This document shows positions 8,979 through 19,491 of a stretch of 64,000 nucleotides of DNA, piece by piece (position 1 is the stretch's first letter; each line of letters begins with the position of its first letter). A program made the translations under genes and the position numbers. The notes under the pieces are model-generated. The model was not told where the DNA came from and did not search any database. It saw only the letters and a program-made list of their open reading frames with translations. The stretch is from Bathymodiolus brooksi (Eukaryota; Mollusca; Bivalvia; Mytilida; Modiolidae): contig OY804575.1 in assembly GCA_963680875.1 (NCBI GenBank), positions 103,781,505 through 103,845,504 of the forward strand, written 5' to 3'.

Positions 8979-10402
8979 TTAGCTCACCTTGCGTCCGTCG
9001 TCTGTTAACTTTTCACATTTTAATCTTCTCCTATTAAACCCCTTAGCCAAATGAACTGAAACTTGGTAGGAAGCATCTATGGAAGGTCCTTTATAAAGAT
9101 TGCTCATTTTGTCCCAATCCATTAACAAACATGGCCGCCACAGGCAATTCTTGTTTCTGATTGGCCAATTTTTTTTTAAATTTTCTCCTCTGAAACCGCT
9201 TGGCCAAATGAACCAAAACTTGATAGGAAGCATCTATGGAAGGTGCTCTATAAAGAATGTTCATTTCGTCCTGATCCGTTAACAAACAAGGCCACCACAG
9301 GCCATTCTTGTTTCTGATTGGTTGATTTCTAAAAAGATCTTCTCCTCTGAAACCGCCTGGCCCAATGAATCAAAACTTGGTATGAAGCATCCTTGGAAGG
9401 TTCTCTATAGAGATTGCTCATTTAGTTCCGATCCGTTAACAAACATGGCCACCACAGGCAATTCTTGTTTTTGATTGGTTGATTTCTAAAAAATATTCTC
9501 CTCTGAAACCGCTTTCCCAAATGAACTGAAATTTGGTAGGAAGCATCTATGGAATGGCCTCTATAAAGATTGCTCATTTTGTCCCGATCCATTGACAAAC
9601 ATAGCCGCCACAGGCAATTCTTGTTTCTGATTAGCCGATTTTTAACAATCTTCTTCTCTGAAACCGCTTGGCCAAATGAACCGAAACTTGGTAGGAAGCA
9701 TCTATGGAAGGTCATCTATAAAGTTTGCTCATTTCGTCGTGATCCGTTAACAAACATGGCCGACACAAGCCATTCTTGTTTCTGATTGGTTGATTTCTAA
9801 TAAATCTTCTCCTCTGAAACCGCTTTCCCGAATGAACTGAAATTTGGTAGGCAGCATGTATGGAAGGTCCTCTATAAAGATTGCTCTTTTCGTCCCGATT
9901 CGTTAACAAACTTGGCCGCCATAGGCAATTATTGTTTCTGATTGGTCGATTTATAAAAATCTTCTCCTCTGAAACCACTTTACCAAATGAACCGAAACTT
10001 GGTAGGAAGCATCTATGGAAGATCCTTTATAAAGATTGCTCATTTCATCCCGATTCGTTAGCAAACATGGCTGTCAAAGGCAATTCTTGTTTCAGATTGG
10101 TCGATTTCTAAAAATATTCCCTGAAACTGCTTAGCCAATTGAACCGAAACTTGATAGGAAGCATCTATGGAAGGTCCTCTATAAAGATTGCTAATTTCAT
10201 CCCGATCTCTTAACAAACATGGCTGCCATATGCAATTCTTGTTTCTGGTTGGTTGATTTCTAAAAATCTTCTTCTCTGAAACTGCTTAGTCAAATGAACC
10301 GAAACTTGGTGGGAAGTATATACCTATGGAAGGTTCTGTATTAAGTTTCCTCAAAGCTGAATGAAAGGTGAGCGACTCAGGCTCAGCCCACTGAGCCTCT
10401 AG
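8979..10402 (+). mobile_element. Helitron-like element with nine ~155-bp tandem units
   Basis: The element opens AGCTCACCTTGCGTCCGTCG and then holds about nine tandem units of 152-157 bp. Their GGAAGCATCTATGGAAGG-type block starts at 9071, 9228, 9385, 9541, 9696, 9852, 10007, 10159 and 10314. It ends AAAGGTGAGCG, an 8-bp-stem hairpin (AGGCTCAG 10379-10386, CTGAGCCT 10391-10398) and CTAG (10399-10402) before T. Hairpin plus CTRR fits a Helitron 3' end, and the architecture resembles the bivalve 'pearl'-type elements with ~160-bp core repeats (known from literature, not searched). TTTTAGCTCAC occurs at both sides (8977-8987 and 10403-10413). The short frames within it are repeat artefacts. Confidence 0.7.
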
Positions 10403-10413
10403 TTTTAGCTCAC

Positions 10414-11335
10414 GTGACGAATATAAAGTGATAAACAACGAATGTACTTTTATATATTATGTAAAATGTCAACAAATAGTGTACATTTAAATTCAGTTGC
10501 AGGTGAAATCTCTCTATTCCTTGACTTTCTCATCACTTATCTTTCAATATTTTATTTGAAATACAATATGCTACTTTACACTTTTAATTGAAAATTCCGT
10601 GGAGATTTCTTTTTTTTTCAGTGTGAGCTCGAAAATATTTTTACTACTTAGATGTACAATGATATATACCGTAGTTCATATGTAAGAAGAGTTTGAAGAT
10701 ACCAAAGGTGGACGTGTTCTTCACTCTTTTGCACATTTTTTTCAGCTATATCATGAAGAGAACAAGTTACATTTGATGAGATGATGACACACACTTTGTA
10801 CTATACGAGCATGCTGATTTGGATTTTTATAGTACTAGGCCGCTGAAATAACAATTCACGGGTAGACATGGTCTTTGTGTGTTCTTCTCATCTTGGTGTA
10901 GCAAGATTATGTTCAGTTCGCGTTAAACATTAATCGTACTCGTTAGATTGTTATGGATGAAATATTGGCACAAAGAAGGCGTTAAACAACAAATAATTAT
11001 TATTTATAAACATAGTCTTTATCTTTTCCGATGAATAACAAAAAAAAACTACATAGTGATTTCCTTTATTTTTTGGTCTTCAGAATCGTATTCGCACATT
11101 TCCAATTGACCAAGCAATTTCATAATACAATTCTACCAGGGTATAATTGGTTTATTTTTACACATTGCGTTGTAACTTACTCTAACGTTCTGATATTGAT
11201 GACGTATACATACAAGCAACATTTGAAAAACATAACATTGGACATAGAAATAGAAAACAATTATAATCTTATTATAAAACTCACTTGGTAAAAATAAATG
11301 TGTTTGCTCATAAATAGATATTTCAATGAACAATT
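10414..11335. other. AT-rich sequence without recognised features
   Basis: I see no gene or repeat that I can support. A faint SINE-tail-like phrase (GGCGTTAAACAACAA near 10979) is too short to call. Confidence 0.35.
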
Positions 11336-11545
11336 AAAACGTAGATATCTAATTTAGTGTGCACAACGTTTTGCTGGAATAACCTTCATATTATCAGGTA
11401 CCTTTAACGTCAGAAGATTGGAAAGCTAAGATATTCTAAAAATCTTTGGAAGCAAAGCAAAACCAATGAAACCAACGGACTAAACAGGATAGCCAGAATT
11501 GGCTACGGTTACATATACCTTGGAGAGGAGTTTTAATGTTTACAT
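11336..11545 (+). repeat. Dispersed repeat R1, copy 1
   Basis: The 5' part (GTAGATATC...TTTAGTG...ATCAGGTAC...GAAAGCTAAG) matches 31844-31950. The 3' part (GGATAGCCA-AATT-GGCTACGGTTACATAT...GAGAGGAG) matches 16785-16904 and 18565-18730. Together the four define one diverged interspersed family of unknown class. Confidence 0.6.
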
Positions 11546-11977
11546 TATTTAAGAACTGAACATTTCAGTAATTTAAAACCTATCTAAATGTTTATTAGGA
11601 GTGGTTATTGACTTGAAGCTGACTATTAACCTAGCATCAATCATCATTTCGCCGCTAACTAGTTTTGCCTGTCTAAATTCAAGATCCAAGTGAATTTGTT
11701 CCAACAACATGACATTTTCTTCCTTTTGTTGACAGCAAAAATATTCACTCTCTTCTTGACAAAGCTGTTGGTATACCCAAAAATGGATCGTTCTTGCAGT
11801 TTTTCAGTATAAAAACTATAGAAAAATCCGAGAAAATGTCCTCGGTCATTGACAAATTTAGGAGGACCGCATAGACAATCCGTTTTCTGAGCTTTACCGG
11901 TCCCTAAATCTCTTTAAATACATCAAAATTGTAGATTTGCTTTTCCCGAACACCTTACTAATCTCCGATGATCGATA
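11546..11977. other. Unassigned sequence
   Basis: No feature is supported. The phrase TTTTCCCGAACACC at 11940 also occurs near 13995, next to the reverse-transcriptase relic, so part of this stretch may belong to the same decayed element. Confidence 0.3.
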
Positions 11978-11986
11978 GCCATCCAT

Positions 11987-13071
11987 GGTTCCGGGTTCGT
12001 TCTCCCTAATTCCCGTTCGCCCTAATACACGTTCGCCCTGGGTCCGTTAGCCCTGATAATTATATATATGTAGAATATCAAAAATAAATGAAATATAAAT
12101 GATATTTGATGATATATTTAATAAATTGAGATATTTTTAATACGTGCCATGTTTTAAAAGTGTATGTTTCGATAACGAGTAATGTTAAATATTTCAGTCC
12201 CTTGGAATAAGTAAAGCAGATAAAGATGAGTGAATCGAGAGTCTGTAGAAATTGTATGTGTCCATTTTATATTTGCTCTTATTTTAAATAAATTGAAGCT
12301 TTTAACAACTATCATTCAATTTACATTTATTCAACATGAGACAGAATATAAAACACGTGCTGGAGTATAGTATTTGATATCCAATGCAAAAGGGTACATG
12401 GTCTGCAAATAAACTGCAGCTGATTATTCTGTCTGACAAGATTATACACCTGAAGTGTGATGCCTGAAAGAAATTTCTAACATATATTTATGTTCATTCT
12501 TCTCTGAGTAACACTATATTAAGGGTATGAAGAATGAACATAAATATATGTTAGAATTTCTTTTTCAGGCATCACACTTCATTTTAAAATACTCATTTGA
12601 TTAACAATAATCATTTTAATTCATAAATATATTTCACACCCGTCACACGAAATAGCAGGAGATCAAAGAACACAAGCTGTGAGGTATATAATCCTTTTGT
12701 GTTTGCAAAAAACGTTGTTTAACTCATACCAAACTTACATCGAAAGTGCATAATTACAGAACCAAAGCCATCAATTAACGAAAATAAATAGATCAAAGAT
12801 TATACAATAATCCCCAATTCCAATCAATAATTGTAATGATGAAATCAACAATCATTAATTTCGATTAAACATTTCAAACCTTATACCTAATAATTGTCTG
12901 AAAAGAACTTAATTAATTTCCAAAAGCTCATATTTTTTCTTTAAATTAATATTTATCATATATTATCATTACTTCTTTATTTTAAATTGAAATATTCATA
13001 TGATACTTTTTAATTATCAGGGCGAACGAACCCAGGGCGAATGTGTAGTTAGGGCGAACGGACCCGATACC
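11987..13071. mobile_element. Non-autonomous DNA transposon, Mutator-like (9-bp TSD)
   Basis: The ~75-bp terminal inverted repeats start GGTTCCGGGTTCGTTC on the left and, read from the right end, GGTATCGGGTCCGTTC. Both contain direct subrepeats of the TTCGCCCT type and end in CCCTGATAATTA. A perfect 9-bp duplication GCCATCCAT flanks the element (11978-11986 and 13072-13080). The 1,085-bp interior is AT-rich and non-coding. A 9-bp duplication with long G-rich inverted ends fits Mutator-like elements; other superfamilies with 8-9-bp duplications cannot be excluded. Confidence 0.88.
12451..12581. repeat. Foldback hairpin with ~52-bp arms
   Basis: The left arm 12451-12502 (starting TGAAGTGTGATGCCTGAAAG) pairs with the right arm 12529-12581 (ending CTTTTTCAGGCATCACACTT plus CA), leaving a loop of 26 bases. 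It lies inside the 1,085-bp Mutator-like element and looks like a nested foldback or MITE. Confidence 0.88.
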
Positions 13072-13238
13072 GCCATCCATCATTCGTCATCCGTGTTTTT
13101 CCATTGTCAAAATTTGGAATGTTTCTAATGTAAACAGGCGACAGCTTTCATTACGGTTTTCTGACATGTAAGAGTTGTCTCTCTTTCACTGACTTATTTA
13201 TTAGCAATGTAATATATACATTTGCCAAACAGCATAGA

Positions 13239-13504
13239 GGGGCCGTCGTGGCCGCGATCGTATGGCAGTTGGATTTACAACTACCTATGCAATCAGTGCC
13301 TATCACCACTGATGTTGTGAGTTCGAATCTCGATCAGGGCGAGGTGTACAACATTATGTGATAAAGTTTGTCAGTGACTTACGGTAGGTCGGTGGTTATC
13401 TCCGGGTCCTCCGGTTTCCTCCACCAATAAAATTGACCGCCACGATATAACTGAAATATTGTTGAAAGTGGCGTTAAACACCACCAAACAAACAAACAAA
13501 CAAA
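13239..13504 (+). mobile_element. tRNA-headed SINE (family 2), complete with TSD
   Basis: The head GGGGCCGTCGTGGCCGCGAT and a near-consensus B box (GAGTTCGAATCTC at about 13320) are followed by the body and the tail TGAAATATTGTTGAAAGTGG, GCGTTAAACACC and (CAAA)n. The flanks CCAAACAGCATAGA (13225-13238) and CCAAATAGCATAGA (13505-13518) are a 14-bp target-site duplication with one mismatch. It is the best-preserved family-2 copy in the window. Confidence 0.92.
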
Positions 13505-13790
13505 CCAAATAGCATAGATGCGCTGATAACTACGAGCAGCGAGCGCCGCCATTAACAAAGTTTACTCCCTTTTGACACGAAGCTGTATACCATTTAAAGA
13601 ATTGTCTTGTCCCATGTTGGTTTATTTGTAATTATATATTTATCTTGCCAACTTGTACACCTTCTTTGGATAAAATATTACCCAAACATTAACTTACTTT
13701 ACTCCAAATTCCTATTTCTGACACTCAAGAGTCTGATTTTTACCTTGATCTTTACCTTGAATTCTACAACGGGAGATTTTAAACCAAATC

Positions 13791-13955
13791 TACGACCAAC
13801 GTGATGACTTCACTTTTCCAATAGTCAACTTCAAATTCATCAGTAGTAATATTCCAGCAGCACCAGCGTATGAACACGTACGTTATTCTAGTGCTTGTGC
13901 CCATTACAGTGATTTTCTGGACAAATTCCTTCGTATCTTTTGTTTGTTGATGCAG
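13791..13955 (+). pseudogene. Relic of a reverse-transcriptase-type retroelement protein
   Basis: This frame reads YDQRDDFTFPIVNFKFISS then NIPAAPAYEHVRYSSACAHY and SDFLDKFL before decaying. I recognise the pattern (RDDF-F-IVNFPF-SSNIP-PAYGVY-RYSRACS-Y-DFL) from RT-containing retroelement proteins abundant in bivalve genomes. This is memory, not a search. Some residues of the usual pattern are missing (a deletion after PAYE), and no start or stop is meaningful. The class (Penelope-like or other) is unassigned. Confidence 0.55.
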
Positions 13956-16136
13956 CCTACTACTGTTGTCTTCTCCGATCTGATCAAAACGTTTTTCCCG
14001 AACACCAAATGTGAGCTAGATAGAAGACTTTGATCTCCACACAGTTAATATGTTTCTTTAGATTTTTCTAGTAGTCCTACACCTGCTATTTACAAACTGT
14101 TTATATGGCCTCCCTATCTCTTCCGTATTTATGACTAATGCTATCTGAGCTATTTAGTCTATGTAATAGTAAGATACAATTTCCTCGATTGGCCGTTCAT
14201 TTCAAATATGAAGACGTCCCATCAATATCAGGATAGTTCAAGGTGCCATCAGACCTAGATGTCTGTGCGAAAAATGAATTGTGATTCTCAATATTACGGA
14301 TTCTGAGTCGAAATATAAATATTGAATTTTCGTAATTCAATGGAAGGCAAATTTCCTGAACAAATTTGAGAACATAATTCAATTACCTTTCTAATTTGGC
14401 TTTGTCTGTGTTTATTAACAGCCAGAGAGCCCATACCTAGGAACTTGCATTTACAAATCACTTCTTTTCTATGTGTTGTGATCTGATTACTTCTTTGGGA
14501 AAAGAAAACCCCTTTTGGACCCCTTTGTTATCTCTGAAAAATTGTACTCGTCGGTTAAAGCTTTTTCCACGATATTCTTGATTTATAATTTGATATTAAT
14601 AATTGGGTAGGGATCTTATGTGAACGCATTTCATCTAAATCTCCTTATGCTTTCTACTAAGTCAGAGGTTGAACTTTTGTTATCCTCTTTCGACTCTCAT
14701 TTCATAGTTGTATGAAGCATAAACAATCTGAGTTTCTCAAGCATCATGCCAGTGTTCTGTTGATGTATACAGGGTATATAAAGACAACTGCTAATAACTG
14801 ACTGCCAACCACTTGTAGTTTTTATTTCATAGCTTTACTGCTAAAATTAACATTTCTTAGGAACACTTTTCTTCTACGAAAGACAGAATAAAAAATTATT
14901 ACACCTGTTAAATCCGCCATGCTTCTGAAATTGTTCATTTAATCATAAATCTATTATTTCGTCTTCACACTGCCTCATCTCCAAAGGCTGATATCATAGT
15001 ACTATATGAAATTGCTCTGGACAAAGACCTTATAGAATTATCAATATGATTGAAATCATTGTTCAACTCTATCAAAAACGGAAGAAGGATAAATCGAACC
15101 TTATAATGGAAACTGTCATTATTTCTTTTACCATGTACCAGTTTATCTTCCTTAATATTATTATCACGATTTGGATGATAAAAAACGGCATTAAAATCGT
15201 ATTTCCTGAACGTAGAATATTCATCGTCTCTGCTATGCAGTCATGTTCGTTTAAATCCCCATCATGTCTTCTTTTTTTCAATACCATTGTACCTTCAAGT
15301 GGCATATTTGGTAGAGATTTCTGCTTCTTACGTTGAACACCTTTTAACCGTGAAGATACAAAGATGGCATATCAATCTCTGAAAATCCGTCTATCAATGT
15401 GGAGAACACCAGGTGAATCTGAAGCTTTAATGGGAATTTCTGGTGGACCCATACAGGTAGGATAACCATGTGGATTTATTTATGACTGCTTATCTAACTC
15501 AAAGGTATTGTTAATGGCATGACAAACTCCTCCTATATTAGAATCTAAAACTGAAGCATGACTATCAAAATTTTCTAAAATGTGGACGCTCTGAAACTCT
15601 ATCTGGATTGCTTCTCATCATGTTTGTCAAATCTTTTCATTTGCAACATATTTTCAATTGCTGAATATATATGAGTAGAAATATGAATAATTGGAAACAA
15701 TTTAAATTGAGGATCACCTGTAGCTTTCAATCTCGCATTTGTGTTTGGACTGCCGCTCCCACAGACAGACTAAGTGTCCTGTATCGGTGTTTTTTCTGTA
15801 TAGAGGGACCTGAGTCTTTATTTTCTGCTTTTGTATCATTTTACAATCGTTACACAGGCCAGACAAAAAGGGTTAGTTACAATGTACAAATCCGATTATA
15901 GTAGCATTCCGGGTGATCATTTAGCACATCCATCCTCGTGTTGCATTGCACACACGATTTAAACGTGTGATTCATCATTAATGTTCCCTTGTCGTAACTA
16001 CAATAACACCATTTCCTCATTTATGACTAACCATCGGATATTTGACAAGAACAACACGACTGATGGCACAGGAACTGCTACCCATCCGGAGCACTTCAAT
16101 ACTCCCCACAGTCTATGCGGTTCTTGTTGCTAAATC
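13956..16136 (+). other. Probable decayed remainder of the retroelement
   Basis: There is no long frame, but scattered fragments look like degraded coding sequence (for example around 14000, 14990-15080 and 15980-16120). It is bounded by the RT relic upstream and by the repeated 3' block at 16140-16275 downstream. The distance of ~2.3 kb and the order fit one ancient insertion. No intact domain can be shown. Confidence 0.35.
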
Positions 16137-16139
16137 TTT

Positions 16140-16275
16140 AGCTTTCTGTGTAATCTTATGTACATCACTGTTTGTATTTGTATCCCTTTTCTTTTAACCA
16201 TTGTATTGTCTGCCCTTCTTCAATTGATGGCTTTTTAATTACCCCTTTAGTATCTTCAAACTTTAGTTTTCATGG
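16140..16275 (+). repeat. Dispersed repeat R2 (3' end block), copy 1
   Basis: The text CCATTGTATTGTCTGCCCTT, then an A/T-rich phrase, then GATTAC-like, CTTTGGTAT-like and TTCAAAC motifs recurs at about 18930-19020 and 22470-22580. It probably represents the 3' non-coding end of the decayed retroelement family. Confidence 0.55.
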
Positions 16276-16375
16276 ATATATCAAAAGATACAAGAACCTG
16301 GAAAAATTGTACAAGGAAAATACAAACCATGCGTTTCACAATGAGCGTCGAGTGAAAACCGAAGAGTTTGGGTAG

Positions 16376-16784
16376 TGGAGACTACTGGAGATGTTTACGT
16401 ATTTGGTATAAAACACAAAAACATATATTTAATTTGACTTTTTTTTTCATATTTATTTCCAAAAATAAAACATTTATTACTTTAAACATATTTTATAGTT
16501 CAAAAAGACAATGTATACCCGATATGTATATTTAAACTTTATATATAAACACATTTGTATATGACTGTGTCTTAAATCGAAGTCTGAATTTGATCAAATC
16601 TAAATATAAACAAGTGTAAATTGTTTATGTACTCTATTATGCAAGTATTTTAATGGTATAAATAAATAAATAATTCAGTCTTATATTTGGTTCTGTCACT
16701 TTTCAAAACAAACTGACAAGGAAGTAAACACTTGATGACAAATAAACACTACAGTGCGAAAAAAAACCATTGAAGAGTTAATCA
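16376..16784. other. AT-rich sequence without recognised features
   Basis: Very AT-rich; I see no coding frame, hairpin or repeat match that I can support. Confidence 0.4.
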
Positions 16785-16904
16785 CGAATCATAGCTACTG
16801 AGCATAACCATGACCGAAATAAAGAAGATAGCCAAAATCGACTATGGTCACCTATGTCTGAGAGAGGAGAACATTAGATTTATTAATAATTACATTATTC
16901 AAAC
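16785..16904 (+). repeat. Dispersed repeat R1, copy 2 (interrupted by hAT)
   Basis: GATAGCCAAAATCGACTATG, GTCACCTATG and GAGAGGAGAAC...TAGATTTATTAATAA match the 3' part of copies 1 and 3. The hAT element at 16910-18293 interrupts it after ACGTTAT; copy 3 shows the uninterrupted order ACGTTATATG. Confidence 0.65.
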
Positions 16905-16909
16905 GTTAT

Positions 16910-18293
16910 CAGGCGCGTAGCTCCCTATACGCCAACACGCAGTTGCGTGCACATCGGCGTGCTGAAGAAAAAAAAATAAAGAGCAAAACAAATAAGATAA
17001 ATAAGGAATAATAAAAATTAAAAAAAAAGTGGAAAACAAAGTTTCGTTGTGGCTTTTTGTGAAAATTCAATGTCATAAAAATTACGGCATTTCAAATTTT
17101 ATTCAAATGACGTTACGACCGTATCATTAGTATGAGTTATATCGAAAATATGGACAAGCGGACCAAACTGCGCACACTTTGCGAAACGCGATGGACGAGT
17201 TGAGCCGACGCACTGTACACCTTTAAAACATCATTTCCTGTAGTGGTTCATGCGTTGGAACGATTACAGGGACTAGGAGATGACAAAGCCGGACAATACC
17301 TTGCATCTATTACCAGATTTGTATTTGTTATAGCTCTGGTAGTATCAGCACACATTTCACAGAGTACGGTGTTTCTGTCGAAATTCCTGCAAGGTATCGA
17401 ATGTGACCTGCTGGAGGCTACAAAAGAATGTAAAACTGTCATTGAGTTGTTACGAGCTGAACGACTCGATCAATCAGTTTGGGATGAATTGTATCAATCG
17501 GCATTAGATTTATCAGAACCTTTCGATATCGTTGAAAATATGCCGAGGCGATGTGGAAGACAGACTACCAGAGCCAATCACCCTGCAGACACGCCAAAAC
17601 AGTATTGGAAAGTTTCTTTGTACTATGCGTTTATAGACCACATGATATTGGAATTGGAGTCGCGTCTGATCAAATCAGAAAATCGCTTTTATGCACAGTA
17701 TCTGCTTCCTCGTGTTATAGGAAATATTACGAACGAACAAATCGCGACATTGTATGAGACATACCAGACTGACCTGACATGTAATTTAGACGAATTCAAG
17801 AGAGAGGTCGCTCGATGGCGAACACGCTGTAGTATAACACCTCGCCATCAGATGTCAACTTCACTTTTTGAGACACTTGATGCAGTAAACCCGGTGCTAT
17901 ATCCTTCTATAGATACCATCTTGTGTATCATGTTGACAATGCCGGTAACAAGTGCCACCGCAGAGCGATCGTTCAGTGTACTACGTCGGTTGAAGACATA
18001 TGTACGATCAACAATGAATAACCATAGGTTGTCATCGCTAGCATTAATGCATATCCATCGCGATTTCAGTGTGGATTTAGACAAAGTTATGGAGAAGTGC
18101 GTGTCTGCTAAGACACGAAGAACAGATTTTGGGCAATTCTAAGTAAATTCTGTCTAACAAAATCATGAAATCAATGTATTCAATTTACCCATGAAAACAC
18201 CTCAGAACGCACCATTATGCATCTAGTAAAAAAAAAGACCCCCTCTCCAAGGTATGGCTGCTTGCACTGCAAAAAAGGCTAGCTACGCCCCTG
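16910..18293 (+). mobile_element. hAT DNA transposon, internally deleted and disabled
   Basis: The left end is CAGGCGCGTAGCTCCC and the right end, reverse-complemented, is CAGGGGCGTAGCTAGCC; these are hAT-type terminal inverted repeats. GTTAT directly abuts both ends (16905-16909 and 18294-18298). The related repeat copy at ~18712 has a single GTTAT in the same context, giving an empty site. The 1,384-bp element keeps only the C-terminal part of the transposase, so it is non-autonomous. Confidence 0.85.
17111..18142 (+). pseudogene. hAT transposase, C-terminal part, with in-frame stop
   Basis: The frame is open from 17111 to the stop at 18140-18142 except for TGA at 17201-17203, where an Arg codon would fit (CETRWTS-stop-ADALYTFK). 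There is no ATG at the start of the longer downstream frame; it opens at GTG 17243. Residues near LRTLCETRW resemble the conserved block before the dimerisation region of ZMYM-type hAT proteins. The C-terminus has YPSIDTILCIMLTMPVTSAT followed by AERSFSVLRRLKTYVRS, the classic hAT dimerisation motif. The N-terminal zinc finger and the first catalytic acidic residues are missing, so it is inactive. It probably cut and pasted hAT DNA in the nucleus when intact. Confidence 0.88.
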
Positions 18294-18300
18294 GTTATAT

Positions 18301-18548
18301 GCTTGTTTGCTTGTTTGTTTGTTTGATGGTGCTTAACGCCATTTTCAACATTATTTCAGTTTTATTGGTGGAGGAAACCGGAGGACCCGGTAAAAACCAC
18401 CGACCTGTCGCAAGTCACTGACAAACTTTATCACATAATGTTTTAAACCTCGCCCTGATCGAGATTCAAACTCACAACATCAGTGGTGATAGGCACTGGT
18501 TGCATAGATAGTTGTAAATCCAACTACAATCACAGCCACGACGGCCCC
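18301..18548 (-). mobile_element. tRNA-headed SINE (family 2)
   Basis: On the minus strand: head near 18548 (GGGGGCCGTCGTGGCTGTGA), B-box region (GAGTTTGAATCTC), body, tail with GGCGTTAAGCACC, and (CAAG/CAAA)n ending at ~18301. It is inserted immediately beside the right end of the hAT element. I found no clear target-site duplication. Confidence 0.85.
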
Positions 18549-18564
18549 CGTCAAAAGACTGGAA

Positions 18565-18730
18565 AGCCAAATAATTTTGAATGTCTTCGAGAGCAAGAAC
18601 ACCAAAAGAGATAAAGAGGACACCCAAAATAGGCTTAGGTCACCCATGACTGAGGGAGGAGAACCGTAGATTTATTAATAAGTAGTTAAGTACTATAGAG
18701 TATAGTCAGACGTTATATGACACAATCCAA
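18565..18730 (+). repeat. Dispersed repeat R1, copy 3 (empty hAT site)
   Basis: It matches copy 2 through CCCAAAATAGGCTTAGGTCA, CCCATGACTGAG and GTAGATTTATTAATAA, and continues uninterrupted into ACGTTATATGACAC. It therefore serves as the pre-insertion state for the hAT copy at 16910. Confidence 0.65.
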
Positions 18731-18924
18731 CTTCTGTTATTCATTGAAATGAATGTCGTCACTGTAGTAGTTCGGATATAAACATGAGTGATAAACTGAA
18801 ATGATACAATTTAGATGGGATATGTGATATGGCAGTTTTGTAGTTTGAATAAGAAATCGTCAGTGAACCTTCGCGTTATAAATTAACTAATGTAATATAA
18901 TAATGTCATTCAATATTCATTCGC

Positions 18925-19025
18925 CATCTTGTCCTTTTTCTCTTGGCCATTGTATTGTCAGTCATTCTTTGATTTACGGCTTCTGATTACTCTTTGGTAT
19001 ATTCAAACCTTTCTTGACGCTTTGT
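18925..19025 (+). repeat. Dispersed repeat R2, copy 2
   Basis: CTTGTCCTTTTTCTCTTGGC, CATTGTATTGTC, TTCTGATTACTCTTTGGTAT and TTCTTGACGC parallel the blocks at 16140-16275 and 22470-22580. Confidence 0.5.
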
Positions 19026-19339
19026 TTAAATTTCCACTGACAGAAGAAGTTGATATTTATTTAGAAAATTGAAAATTTCGATGGACAAAAATAAAATATA
19101 GCTCGTACCATGATTGCACGAACATTTTAACGAAATCGCATAGAAAAGGGAACAGAAAAGAAATGTTGTCAAGATATAATGAAAACAAATTCAACAAGGC
19201 ACCAGCATGACCGTCGGATTGAGTGAATGGACGTTCTTATTGTTGTTGGATCAAAAACTGCCAACAAATGACCACTTCCGAACCCTATTTCTGTAATTGC
19301 ATTTGTTGTACAGTCATCTAAATTTATTCAGGGGGGTGT

Positions 19340-19470
19340 ATGGTATTTAACACCACTTTCAACAATATTTCGATTACATCGGAACGGTCAATTTTATTGG
19401 TGCAGGTAACTGGAGTACTCCGGTAATAACTTAAATATTATTGATAGTGGCGTTAAGCACCATAACCCTA
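19340..19470. repeat. Head-to-head SINE tail fragments
   Basis: A minus-strand SINE tail (AACACCACTTTCAACAATAT...) from 19340 to ~19420 is followed at once by a plus-strand tail (TAAATATTATTGATAGTGGC, GTTAAGCACC) to 19470, which ends in CATAACCCTAACCCC. The two 3' ends of the same domain face outward, making an imperfect foldback. Confidence 0.65.
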
Positions 19471-19491
19471 ACCCCCTTCAAACGATCCATG

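Noticed and set aside
9091..10111. Several 60-97-codon frames on both strands
   Set aside because: They are repeated translations of the ~155-bp tandem units of the Helitron-like element.
10979..10995. SINE tail phrase GGCGTTAAACAACAA
   Set aside because: Too short and unsupported by the rest of the SINE domain.
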